DNA from: Capsulimonadaceae bacterium
GTDB lineage: Bacteria; Armatimonadota; Armatimonadia; Armatimonadales; Capsulimonadaceae
Reading direction: 5' to 3'
Length of the DNA stretch: 64,000 nt
Assembly (NCBI GenBank): GCA_031292625.1
Contig: JARLGU010000019.1
Location: 372,001-436,000, forward strand
Part shown: piece after piece, positions 36,172 through 45,100 of the stretch
How positions within the stretch are numbered: position 1 is the first letter of the stretch
Layout: each line of letters begins with the position of its first letter
The notes under the pieces: generated by a model
Seen by the model: only the letters and a program-made list of their open reading frames with translations
Database searches by the model: none
What the model was told of the DNA's origin: nothing
Program-made: the position numbers and the translations under genes

Positions 36172-37035
36172 CTACTTGAGCGCTTCCGCGCCGCCGACGA
36201 TCTCCGAAATCTCTTTCGTGATCGTTGCCTGGCGAGCGCGGTTAAGTGAAAGCGTAAGAGTCGAAATCATCTTCCCCGCATTGTCGGTCGCGGAGGACAT
36301 CGATGTCATCTGCGCTCCGAAGAACGACGCCGTGGACTCGACAAGCGCCTGATAAACGAGAGCGTCCACGTAGCGAGGCAGCAGGGTCTCGAGAATTTCA
36401 TCCGCCGATGGCTCGAACTCGACGTTCGCCTGCACGCCGGCATCTTCAGCCTCCGGCGCCTCAAGCGGGAACAAGGTGATAACTTCCGACCGCTGAGTCA
36501 TCGCGGAAATAAAACGAGTAAAGACCAGGTGCAATGTATCGACCTGGCCTGTTTCAAACAAATTCCGAGCAACCGACGCCACTTCCTGCGCCCGGGCGAA
36601 TGTCGTACCGGCAGCCTGTACGCCGTACTCCGCGACCACGTCGTAGCCCCTGCGGCGGAAAAATGTCGCGCCGCGCGCTCCTACGCAAACCATCCGGACA
36701 TTCGCCGGATCGATGCCGCGCACAAGATCCATTGCGCTGCGCGTCGCGTTCGTGTTGTATGAGCCGCACAAGCCGCGGTCCCCGGCGACCAACAAGACGC
36801 CGACCTTGCCGTCGGCCGACTTCGTATGGCGCAAAAGGGGATGCCGAACGGTCCCGGCAGCCATCGCGACCGATTTTACCACGTCGCGTATGCTGCTTGA
36901 GTACGGCCTCGCAGCCGCAACTGCGTCCTGCGCACGGCGCAACCGGGCCGCGGCGACGAGTTTCATCGCCTTTGTAATCTGTTGGATGTTTTTCGCAACG
37001 CGAATTCGCGAGCGAATTTGGCGCATCGTGGCCAT
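36172..37035 (-). CDS. atpG: F0F1 ATP synthase subunit gamma
   Basis: A 287-residue rotor subunit, with the N-terminal helix MRQIRSRIRVAKNIQQITKAM and C-terminal MTSMSSATDNAGKMISTLTLS...NRARQATITKEISEIVGGA. SD GGAAGGACG. It is the first gene of this cluster; atpA, the delta subunit and all F0 genes are not adjacent, so the operon is split. Confidence 0.97.
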   Translation of the reverse strand: MATMRQIRSRIRVAKNIQQITKAMKLVAAARLRRAQDAVAAARPYSSSIRDVVKSVAMAAGTVRHPLLRHTKSADGKVGVLLVAGDRGLCGSYNTNATRSAMDLVRGIDPANVRMVCVGARGATFFRRRGYDVVAEYGVQAAGTTFARAQEVASVARNLFETGQVDTLHLVFTRFISAMTQRSEVITLFPLEAPEAEDAGVQANVEFEPSADEILETLLPRYVDALVYQALVESTASFFGAQMTSMSSATDNAGKMISTLTLSLNRARQATITKEISEIVGGAEALK

Positions 37036-37256
37036 CAGGTCGTCCTTCCAAGGGAGAAATGCCGCCGAATATTACCCGACAGCGCAAGGGCGTGTCAAGC
37101 GTGCGAGCACGCGATAAGCGCCGGGAAACGACGCCAATGCAGGGATTTCTTCCGCCGTTCAGCGGATTATTCACAAGCGCGCAGTCGAGAACGCGGAACC
37201 GGCGCAGAATATTGGAAAAGCGAACGCTCAATGCGCCTCGTTGTTGACAACGCTCG

Positions 37257-37262
37257 TATAAT
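37257..37262 (+). promoter_or_regulatory. -10 element directly before the giant secreted protein gene
   Basis: TATAAT lies 7 nt before ATG 37270, predicting a near-leaderless transcript. A TTGACA at 37244-37249 is only 7 bp from it and cannot be its -35. Confidence 0.5.
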
Positions 37263-37269
37263 TGAAGAA

Positions 37270-40200
37270 ATGCGAAACCCTATGATGAGCTCGTCCAATC
37301 GGATACACCCAATAGCCGTGTGCGCCCTCTTGATGGTTCTCACGGCTGGCGCGAGCCGATGCCACTCCGACTCGCTGCCGATTACGCCGCCCGTTCCGCT
37401 CGGAACCGAAATCTTGCTTCTGAACACGTCCAACGAGCAGCGCGCGGAAAGCAGGCCGGAAGTTACGTCCGTCTGCCCAACCGCGGCAAGCATTGGCAGC
37501 GTGAATATGCCCGTCCCCGCCACCGGTTCCCTGGCGCTGCCGGCAAGCTCGGCGAACGGCGACGCGGTCACGCTCACGTATTCGCTTCCTTCCGCCCGGC
37601 CAGGCGTTTACGATGTTTGGACAGCCTTTGCCGCCAGCGGCGTCGCGGAACAGTCGTTCCAACTGTCCGCCGGAAATGCCCCGCCCATCCAGCGACGCGC
37701 CGCCTGGACGCAAACCACGGATAAGCCCTGGACTCTGGCCTGGCGAAAGGCCGGCGCCGGCGTCGTGCTCTTTCCGCGCGAAATGTCTCTCTCTATCGAT
37801 TTCCGCGGATTGTCAACGGGGGCAAAAGAGATACGGGCAATTGCTCTGGTGCGCGTCGCGGATCTCCCGTCAGGCATGGACGACTTCGCGTCGAGGCTGC
37901 GCGCCGGCGTCCTCGCGTGGCAGACGAAGGAACCAATGCGTCGCGCATATGTGCTCGAAAGCGACAATGCGGCAAGCGCCAATCCGCTCTTTGAATCGCT
38001 GCAACAAGTCCCGCCGCCTTTGAAGGCTAATACGCGCGTCGACATAATCTGCGGAGCCGACGCTCACAGGATTGCCGAGGGAGTAGGAATCGAACTGCTT
38101 CCCGCGGTGGTCGTCATGGACGACCGCTATATGGTTATGGGCATTGAGCAGGGCGCCAATGATGCCACTCAAACCACCGCTTTGCTCTCCGCAACAACGC
38201 CAGCGCAGTCCGCATTTTCCATCGGGCAGCAAACGCACGGACTGGCCAGCAAGGCAATTGAAATAAAGAATGGAGTTCCTCAGGCGTGGCTCACCTGCGG
38301 AACATGGAGCGGTCTTGGCGGACTGTCGCTTGCGGGACTGCACGCAGAGGAAATCGTACGTCCCGTCCTCGGCAACCCCGTAACGGTCACGGATTTCGAC
38401 GCCGCTGCTCCAACTCAATGGAAATCAAGCGAAGCTCGATCGAACGGCATTACCGTGCTCGATCCATCTACAAACGACTTCGACAAGTATCGTGGCGCCG
38501 CCTACGCTTGTTTATATCTCAACAGCGCCTATCCTCAGCAAATCATGTTGCATTCTCGCCAAACCGGCGTTCAAACGTTAGCCTGGCTCGACAACACATC
38601 GCTCGCTTTTCAAGCGGACATCGGAGCTTCGTCGCAAAACGTTCCAATGGAAGGCAGCTCCGTTCCTAACGAGGGTCCCGTCGAGACGACCTTACCGCTA
38701 ACCGGGGGCTGGAACAGACTGCTCATCAAGCTCGTCACGCGTCAAAGCAAGGGGGAGACGCTCAGCCTGGCGGCCAAGCTCACCGGCGCCGGCGGGGGGC
38801 CGCTCCATAATGTAACAGCTTGCCTCTGCGACCCAACCACGCCGCTGCCCAAGCAAGCTAGCGCCGCAAGATTACAACCTCTGATTACGACCGTCAATCA
38901 ACCGTTCAATCTCGTATCTCCGGGCACGCCAATTACTCTACACGTCGTCCTGCAGCCTCTGACGAACGCTCGCGAAGCGACTCCCGTGATGCCCGTGCTG
39001 CCGCAGCGCGCGCTCGCGGACCTTACAGTGCGGGATTACGACGGCGTACAGGTTGCAACGCGCCGGATCGATAGTCTATTCCCGGGAAGCGTCGATGTTC
39101 CGCTTGGCGTCGCGCTGCCTGCAGGTTATTACAGCGTCGAGCTAACGTTGTCCACGACCATGGGACAACCGCTCATGCGCTATGCGCCTGACGGCTTTAG
39201 CGTCATCGGAGGAAACCTCGCCCAAACGGTGCGGACGGTCGCAAAGAAGATGGCGGTCGCCTACGACTTTGTCAAAGGCCGCGAGGAACAAAAGGCGCTT
39301 GAGTTCCCCTACATGGAGAGGATCGGCATTCGGCGAGCCATTGGAGCAGCGCCAGGTCCCGACGCAGCGCTTTGCCGCGAAGCGCAACGACGCGGTCTCT
39401 TGCTCTCGGGCGAGCTCTGGGACTACGCGGACGATGCAAAGACCGCCGCATCTGTCGCCGCCGATGCCCCATATGTCGATTCATTCAAAGCCTTTAGCGA
39501 GCTCGACTTGGCGGCAAAGGTGCGCGAATCGCCCGCACGCTGGACGGGGATTGCGAAGATGCACTATGACGCAGTGAAGGCCGTTTCTCCGAGCGCTCGA
39601 GTCCTCAGTGCGAGAGCGGCACGCCCTGGGGAAGATAAATGGCTCCAGCAATGCCTGTCGCTCGGCATGGACAAATACGTCGACGCATGGGACGTTCGTT
39701 GCGCCCCGCGGATCCCGCCGGTACTCGGAGGCTCGCTATCCGATAACCCCGCCGAAGGCGACCTGGCCGTGCAGCAAGCCTATATGGCGCTCGGCAAAAC
39801 AAACACGAAACCATTCTGGGTTGGGGAAGCGGCCGTCCATGCCAGCTACGGGCTCGACTCCCGCCGATGGCAAGCCGATACGGTCGCCAAGATGACTGCC
39901 TGCGCGGATAGTCGTCCGGACGTGCAGGCAATTGCCTTTCCAACGCCTTGGCGCTACTCCCGGCAGAACGGAACATGCAGCGACACGGAGGCTGGGCACA
40001 TGCCCGCCGAAGCCGCCTACTATACGGCAAGCGCCTTAATCGATGGGTTTCCCTATAAGCCGCTCGCTTCACCCAACAAGAACATTCAGGTCGGCCAATT
40101 TGGACCGACGACAATGGTTTGGAGTACGGACAAGCCGGATGTGGTCCCGTTTCAGCTCGGGAAGAAGATAAGCTGGGTACTCGTGGATGTGGTCGGACGC

Positions 40201-40446
40201 TGCAAGAATCTGACGGCAGGACCGAACGGAATGACGCAATTGACCGTTTCGACAAGCCCCATATACGTCCTACCGGCTGACCAATACCGCCTGCTCACAC
40301 AGTTTGCGCCCGTGTATACGCCAGCGCCGCCAATTAACCGGCCGGCCCCGAAGAAGACAAAGCGGCCAGCGCCTGCGCCAAGGATCCGTTACTATACGCC
40401 GCGCGTCCGAACGAACAGCACCGTCTTACATGCGCCGGCGCTCTAG
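37270..40446 (+). CDS. Large secreted protein with clan GH-A-like C-terminal domain
   Basis: From ATG 37270 it has 1058 residues, opening with a signal peptide (VCALLMVLTAGASRC, cleavage about 30). A beta-rich N-terminal half follows (about 40-700), with CBM-like segments (GVYDVWTAFAASGVAEQSF). The C-terminal part (about 720-1000) looks like a TIM barrel of glycoside hydrolase clan GH-A: FSELDLAAK and KPFWVGEAAV hold acidic residues where the acid/base and nucleophile would be, and GELWDYADD is also present. It ends in a Pro/Arg-rich tail. Reading frames open upstream into atpG, but that is antisense coding. Substrate unknown; catalytic assignment tentative. Confidence 0.75.
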   Translation: MRNPMMSSSNRIHPIAVCALLMVLTAGASRCHSDSLPITPPVPLGTEILLLNTSNEQRAESRPEVTSVCPTAASIGSVNMPVPATGSLALPASSANGDAVTLTYSLPSARPGVYDVWTAFAASGVAEQSFQLSAGNAPPIQRRAAWTQTTDKPWTLAWRKAGAGVVLFPREMSLSIDFRGLSTGAKEIRAIALVRVADLPSGMDDFASRLRAGVLAWQTKEPMRRAYVLESDNAASANPLFESLQQVPPPLKANTRVDIICGADAHRIAEGVGIELLPAVVVMDDRYMVMGIEQGANDATQTTALLSATTPAQSAFSIGQQTHGLASKAIEIKNGVPQAWLTCGTWSGLGGLSLAGLHAEEIVRPVLGNPVTVTDFDAAAPTQWKSSEARSNGITVLDPSTNDFDKYRGAAYACLYLNSAYPQQIMLHSRQTGVQTLAWLDNTSLAFQADIGASSQNVPMEGSSVPNEGPVETTLPLTGGWNRLLIKLVTRQSKGETLSLAAKLTGAGGGPLHNVTACLCDPTTPLPKQASAARLQPLITTVNQPFNLVSPGTPITLHVVLQPLTNAREATPVMPVLPQRALADLTVRDYDGVQVATRRIDSLFPGSVDVPLGVALPAGYYSVELTLSTTMGQPLMRYAPDGFSVIGGNLAQTVRTVAKKMAVAYDFVKGREEQKALEFPYMERIGIRRAIGAAPGPDAALCREAQRRGLLLSGELWDYADDAKTAASVAADAPYVDSFKAFSELDLAAKVRESPARWTGIAKMHYDAVKAVSPSARVLSARAARPGEDKWLQQCLSLGMDKYVDAWDVRCAPRIPPVLGGSLSDNPAEGDLAVQQAYMALGKTNTKPFWVGEAAVHASYGLDSRRWQADTVAKMTACADSRPDVQAIAFPTPWRYSRQNGTCSDTEAGHMPAEAAYYTASALIDGFPYKPLASPNKNIQVGQFGPTTMVWSTDKPDVVPFQLGKKISWVLVDVVGRCKNLTAGPNGMTQLTVSTSPIYVLPADQYRLLTQFAPVYTPAPPINRPAPKKTKRPAPAPRIRYYTPRVRTNSTVLHAPAL

Positions 40447-40464
40447 GCGGCGCATGCCTGAACC

Positions 40465-41592
40465 TTACTCGTGCACCAGCGCTTCAAGGTGGTCCGAGAT
40501 GCTCTGTGTCGTCGCGGCCTGCTGTTCGGCCGCGCCAGCAATCACGAGGATCTGATCCCGGACAGCGCCGACTTCCGAGACGATCTTGCCGAGCGCGTCC
40601 TGCGCGCGTGCAACTTCGACTCCGGTCAGCTCGACCTGATCTCGACCAGCCTCGACCGTCCGGAAGCTATCGTGGACATCGCTTTGTATCTGAGAGATCA
40701 CGCCCGAGATCTCCTTGGTCGCGGACGCGCTTTGCTCAGCCAACCTGCGCACCCCGTCCGCAACGACAGCGAATCCTCGACCGGCCACCCCTGACCGGGC
40801 AGCCTCGATTGCGGCATTGAGGGCCAGCATGTTGGTTTGGTCCGCAATCTCCTTGATCGTTCCGACGACCTTGCTGATTGTTTCAGAACGCTTCCGCAAC
40901 GTCGCGAGGTTCTCGGCCAGTCCCGTGATCGTCCGGACCATCTCATCCATTGCGGCAACGGTTCCACGAACGATCTGCTCCCCATTCGCTGCCTCGCTGA
41001 GCATTGTGTCCGCTGAGCTGGATGCGCTTGCGGCCCGCTGAGCAACGCTCTCGATGGCAAGAGCCATTTCCCGCACGCTCTCAGAAACTGCGCCCACCTG
41101 AGACTCGACAAAACGCCGCCGCTCGGCTTCGTGCTCTTCTTCCAGCCTCTTGGCCTTAATCTCCGCCGTCACATCGTGGTAAGTCGCCATGAAGCAATTT
41201 ACGCGCGTCGGCTCGTTTCGGTCCCAAACAGGGTAAATCGTCGTGCTGAACGTGAACGGTCCGACCGGTATCATCGCCGTATGCGATTCCATCTTGCCAG
41301 CCGCCAGATCCGCCAGCACGCGGCGGATCCGGTCCGGGTTGCGATGGTATTGATGGATGCTATATCCGATCACATGCGAGACATCGGCGCCGGACGGAAG
41401 CCCGTCGTTGAGATCGCGACGAAACTTGGCAAAAAACTGCTCCCCCGTTTTGTTAACGTAGAACATCTTGTTGGCGGCCGATGTGTCGGCCAAGATCACA
41501 ACATCGCCGATGTTATCGATGATTGCGCGAAGCTGGTGGAGTTGTTCCGCGAGATCGTTGACGCCTTGCTTTTTCGATTGCGAGAGCAGCAT
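40465..41592 (-). CDS. Soluble PAS-domain methyl-accepting chemotaxis-type protein
   Basis: A 375-residue protein without transmembrane segments. A PAS domain (about 18-130: [40 protein letters not shown]) leads to a helical MCP signalling domain. Its hairpin tip is [21 protein letters not shown] (about 255-275), followed by [17 protein letters not shown]. The tip Glu/Gln and conserved core are intact, so it should couple to CheA/CheW. It is a cytoplasmic sensor; the ligand is unknown. It lies between the secreted protein and a polytopic membrane protein. CheY-CheX are encoded at the other end of the window. Confidence 0.88.
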   Translation of the reverse strand: MLLSQSKKQGVNDLAEQLHQLRAIIDNIGDVVILADTSAANKMFYVNKTGEQFFAKFRRDLNDGLPSGADVSHVIGYSIHQYHRNPDRIRRVLADLAAGKMESHTAMIPVGPFTFSTTIYPVWDRNEPTRVNCFMATYHDVTAEIKAKRLEEEHEAERRRFVESQVGAVSESVREMALAIESVAQRAASASSSADTMLSEAANGEQIVRGTVAAMDEMVRTITGLAENLATLRKRSETISKVVGTIKEIADQTNMLALNAAIEAARSGVAGRGFAVVADGVRRLAEQSASATKEISGVISQIQSDVHDSFRTVEAGRDQVELTGVEVARAQDALGKIVSEVGAVRDQILVIAGAAEQQAATTQSISDHLEALVHE

Positions 41593-41789
41593 TGAGTGTG
41601 TGGTCTCCTACGCCGCCAGAAATCCTTCCGGCGGCATTTCCCGTCAAGTGCCGAATGCCCGTAAATTGACCAGGACTAATTATCGGTAAGGAACGGGATC
41701 CACTCAACGCCCCTAATTCAAACTAACAGAAAACAGTAGGCAGGCGCAAAATATGCAAGAGGAATAGAGAATACGCATCGTGCAGATAT

Positions 41790-43505
41790 CTATAGCACGT
41801 GATAAATAGTGTAAGTTCGATTGGCGTAAACGGCTTGGAGGTAGTCAGGAGGGGTAGGAAAGGCGCTCGTGACATCGTTGGGCCAGACAAGGTACTGGGC
41901 TCGCGTTTGCTCAATAAAGGCGCTCGGGTCGCCAAGCTGCCCTTTGCTAAACCAAATAGTCTCGCGCACCTTCTCTGGATAGTTGGGCGTTTCGCCCCAG
42001 TGACCGCACCAGACGCGCCGGTCGCAATTGGCGGGAACGAACAGCATCTGCGACGGAACGCCGGCAATCGAATCGGTGGGCTTCGTGTTGGCGCGTATCC
42101 AGTCGAACACGCGATAGTCGTCGCCCGTCAAAAAGCTCGGGCTCTGGGTCTCGCTGTTCCCTGCATTGATATGGCGGATATCCCGATCGATCCAAACCAG
42201 CCCGCTCGGGATGCTCAGCAACACCACGAGAACCGGCAGAAAATCCAGCGTCACCGCCTTCGTGCGTGATGCAAGCCATGCCGACGTGTAAGCGACAGCC
42301 GCTCCGGCAAGCAGGCAGAGCGGTATGTGGATTCCCATGATCATCTTGCGCTGAAACGATGCCGGCATGTAGACGAGCGCGAAAACGCCAACCACCCAGC
42401 AGACGAGCATGAGCGGCATGCTTTCGCTGCGCCAGTAGCCGCGAAAAGCATGCGCCCGCACCAACATGACCACGGCAGCCAGCGCAAAGAAAAACGTTAG
42501 CCCATAGCCAAGAGCATAGGTCCAAAAGCCGAAAGATAAAGTTGGCACCTGCGCACGCGCGTGAAAAATAGGATCGATCCGGTAGAGGTAAAACTGGTAC
42601 GCAACAGTCGGAACGCAGAGAAGCCCCGCGATCCCGGCACGCCCCCAGCCCGCCCAATCGATTTTGCCGAGCGCGATGCACTTGACGAGCAAATAGAGCC
42701 CCCAAGCGGCCGCGATATGCAGCACGTCGTAAGAATGGATGTTGCCGAGGACAAACGCGCAGAGCCCCGCGAACACGGCATCGCGCCAGCTCGCCCGCTC
42801 CTCGGCGCGTAGAAGAAAGAAGATGCACGCAACGATCAAAAGCGTACTGACCACGAATAAGCTCGAGAGCAACAGGCTCAGAAACGTAAACCCCTCTGGC
42901 TGCCAGGTATCAACCGGCGCCATCGAAATATCGTGGTTCTTATGGATCCAGCGAGCGGAGAAAATCCACCCGAGCCCCGTTCCAAGCGACGACAGCGCAA
43001 ATGACGTCAATCGGGCCGCCGCCGATCCGGGCAACGCCCAAAGCGTGAACCGATAGATGAGCCAGAGCAACGCCGCGCCAAATCCGATGCGCGCAATCTC
43101 GAAACCCGCGACGATCGGGAGATGCATGACCCGGCAGACGTTGCCAAGCAGCAAAAAGAACAGATTGAACTGCCGTCCTAGCTGAGGAGCGTTGGTGAAA
43201 AGATTACGGGCGAAGAAATGGCCGTCAAATGCCTGACGCGCCCAGGACATGTACACGTAGCAGTCATCGATATTATACGAGAATCCAACGTAGACGTGAT
43301 CCGGCCGCGACTGGATCCAGCCGGCGATATCGGGCAACAGCGCCAGCACGACGGCTGTCGCGATCAGCATCCAAATCGCCGCCAACTCGCGCCGGCTCGG
43401 AGAAGCGGCATCCCGTATGGGTGAGGATAACTCGTCAGGCTGTGTCAATGAGGGGTGTTGCTCCGCAATTAGGACGATGACGCCCTCGTTGGCCGTCCTA
43501 AACAT
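41790..43505 (-). CDS. Polytopic membrane protein, GT-C glycosyltransferase-like
   Basis: A 571-residue protein with about ten or more hydrophobic helices. The first extracytoplasmic loop has SYNIDDCYVYMSWARQAFDG, an acidic DD-type motif where GT-C glycosyltransferases carry their catalytic Asp/Glu, and a C-terminal soluble domain (about 460-571). I infer a lipid-linked sugar transferase or a related polytopic protein. It closes a likely operon: gltX, two amidohydrolases, then this gene (15-bp gap). Confidence 0.65.
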   Translation of the reverse strand: MFRTANEGVIVLIAEQHPSLTQPDELSSPIRDAASPSRRELAAIWMLIATAVVLALLPDIAGWIQSRPDHVYVGFSYNIDDCYVYMSWARQAFDGHFFARNLFTNAPQLGRQFNLFFLLLGNVCRVMHLPIVAGFEIARIGFGAALLWLIYRFTLWALPGSAAARLTSFALSSLGTGLGWIFSARWIHKNHDISMAPVDTWQPEGFTFLSLLLSSLFVVSTLLIVACIFFLLRAEERASWRDAVFAGLCAFVLGNIHSYDVLHIAAAWGLYLLVKCIALGKIDWAGWGRAGIAGLLCVPTVAYQFYLYRIDPIFHARAQVPTLSFGFWTYALGYGLTFFFALAAVVMLVRAHAFRGYWRSESMPLMLVCWVVGVFALVYMPASFQRKMIMGIHIPLCLLAGAAVAYTSAWLASRTKAVTLDFLPVLVVLLSIPSGLVWIDRDIRHINAGNSETQSPSFLTGDDYRVFDWIRANTKPTDSIAGVPSQMLFVPANCDRRVWCGHWGETPNYPEKVRETIWFSKGQLGDPSAFIEQTRAQYLVWPNDVTSAFPTPPDYLQAVYANRTYTIYHVL

Positions 43506-43520
43506 CGGCTTTGTCGAACG

Positions 43521-44264
43521 CTACTCTTCCACTTCGGCGTTGATCTTGAAGAGCGCTAAAGCGTTGTCAAGAGTAATCCGGTTGCGATCGCTCGTGGTCA
43601 AAATCTCGCAGTCCTGTACGAGCCCCCGGTAAAGCGACGGGTCCCCGTGAGGCAAACCGCTGCCGAACACAATGCGGCGCGCGGAGATCGCATTGACGGC
43701 GACGGTAACCTTATCGGCATCGAGGCAACCTGAAATCTCCAGATTTACATTCAGACACTTGCGCGCCGTTTCAACGGCGGCACGCCAATCATTGCCGCCC
43801 ATCCCGAGAAAGATGAACTTGATCAGATGGAACTCTTCCGCAATCTCCTGCGCGGCGTGGACCGCCGCTGTATCGCCCGTATACAATAGAATTGGCTTGC
43901 CATAGCGGCGCTGAGCGTTGACGATGTCGCGCGCCGCCTTGAGCGTCACGGGTCTGCCGGGCTCCGCGATGAGAACGCCGCCAACGAACTCATGCTTGGA
44001 CATATACATGCGCTGCTCTTGCAAGCTCTCTTCCGGATACGACGCGTTGAGGGTTACATAACCCAAAAGCCCCTGCTCCTCGTCGACAACTTCCCGCAGC
44101 ATCCGGTTGCCGTTGCTGAAGTCGCCGCTGGCGCCAAGGCCAGAGATAAGCGCTACGCCATCGAGCCCGAAGCGCTCCATCGACTCAAGGACTTGCTCGC
44201 GGGTGCGCATGCTGCTCGAAAAGGACGCGACCGTAAGATAGGTATGGCAGTCGAATAGCGGCAT
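43521..44264 (-). CDS. Amidohydrolase-2-like protein, degenerate metal site (A)
   Basis: A 247-residue TIM-barrel-like protein. The N-terminus MPLFDCHTYLTVASF shows HxY where HxH is expected. FGSGLPHGDP replaces the usual GSDxP. KPILLYTGD lacks the conserved His of that strand (YLHAGD in the 8551 relative). Metal binding is therefore doubtful; a metal-independent enzyme, a regulator or a binding protein is possible. SD GGAGGG; one base separates the two tandem genes. Confidence 0.75.
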   Translation of the reverse strand: MPLFDCHTYLTVASFSSSMRTREQVLESMERFGLDGVALISGLGASGDFSNGNRMLREVVDEEQGLLGYVTLNASYPEESLQEQRMYMSKHEFVGGVLIAEPGRPVTLKAARDIVNAQRRYGKPILLYTGDTAAVHAAQEIAEEFHLIKFIFLGMGGNDWRAAVETARKCLNVNLEISGCLDADKVTVAVNAISARRIVFGSGLPHGDPSLYRGLVQDCEILTTSDRNRITLDNALALFKINAEVEE

Positions 44265-44265
44265 T

Positions 44266-45066
44266 TTAGCGCCCTCCCAGCAAAATCGATGTCGCGTTTC
44301 CGCCCAGAACCGCAGCCTTCTCGCTGTCGGTTAGCGACGATTGGCGAACGTAGTCGAGCGCAGCCCGTACGGACAGCGCAGCGCCCCCCGATCCGAAGAC
44401 GATCCGGTCCGCGCCGACCGCATCCCGAATGCGCGCCAAACCGTCCGGCACCGTCAGGCAGTGCGTTTCGAGGATCAGATTCTCGCAGCGGTTCATGACG
44501 GTAAGGACCTCGATTAAGGTCAGCGCGGTTGTCCCGACGACGATCACCGGCGCCGGATAGTCCGCGACGGCTCGCGCAAGCTGCGTCGCATCGCCAGGCT
44601 TGTCGATGGTCGCCATGATCGCCACGCCGCGATCATTCCAAAGCGGCCAGCCGCGCGTTGCCGCGGGCAATCCGGGAGCCAGCTCAAGGCTCGGCTTAGG
44701 CGTCTCGGAAAGCAGCTTGAGGATGCCGTAAAACGGTTCAAAATCGATCGGCCAGCCCTGCTCGCTCGGGAAGAAGCGCATTACGCCAAACGACGTCTGC
44801 ACCAGAAAGCGAACTTGCTCCTCGGAATCCCAGAAGGTGAGCGGATTTATGGTCCCCGCCGGGATGAGCTGTCCGGAATACGGTTGCGTCGCCCGCAGCG
44901 TCTCCTGGTTGCCCGCCATATCGTGGTAGTAAACGCCCCACGTCGACAACGTCAACGCATGCCCCACCCCAAGGCGTCCCAGCAAATCGACAAGCGTCTC
45001 CGGCGTCGATTCCGCGCGCTGCGAGGGGTACGCGCCGAACAGCGTATTGATATCGATTATGTCCAT
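44266..45066 (-). CDS. Amidohydrolase-2-like protein, degenerate metal site (B)
   Basis: A 266-residue paralogue of the next gene. The N-terminal IIDINTLFGAYP has no HxH at all, and FGSGGAALS lacks the Asp of GSDxP. Fold-level similarity (LTLSTWGVYYHD; VMRFFPSEQGWP) persists. It lies 34 bp downstream of gltX and 1 bp upstream of its partner, so the pair is coexpressed, perhaps as a heteromer. Confidence 0.72.
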   Translation of the reverse strand: MDIIDINTLFGAYPSQRAESTPETLVDLLGRLGVGHALTLSTWGVYYHDMAGNQETLRATQPYSGQLIPAGTINPLTFWDSEEQVRFLVQTSFGVMRFFPSEQGWPIDFEPFYGILKLLSETPKPSLELAPGLPAATRGWPLWNDRGVAIMATIDKPGDATQLARAVADYPAPVIVVGTTALTLIEVLTVMNRCENLILETHCLTVPDGLARIRDAVGADRIVFGSGGAALSVRAALDYVRQSSLTDSEKAAVLGGNATSILLGGR

Positions 45067-45100
45067 AATGCGGCTTCCATTCTCCAGCGAAAAGGACCTC

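Noticed and set aside
37244-37262. TTGACA plus TATAAT as a -35/-10 pair
   Set aside because: The spacer is only 7 bp, too short for sigma70.
36982-37269. N-terminal extension of the giant secreted protein
   Set aside because: It lies antisense to atpG; the signal peptide and TATAAT place the start at 37270.
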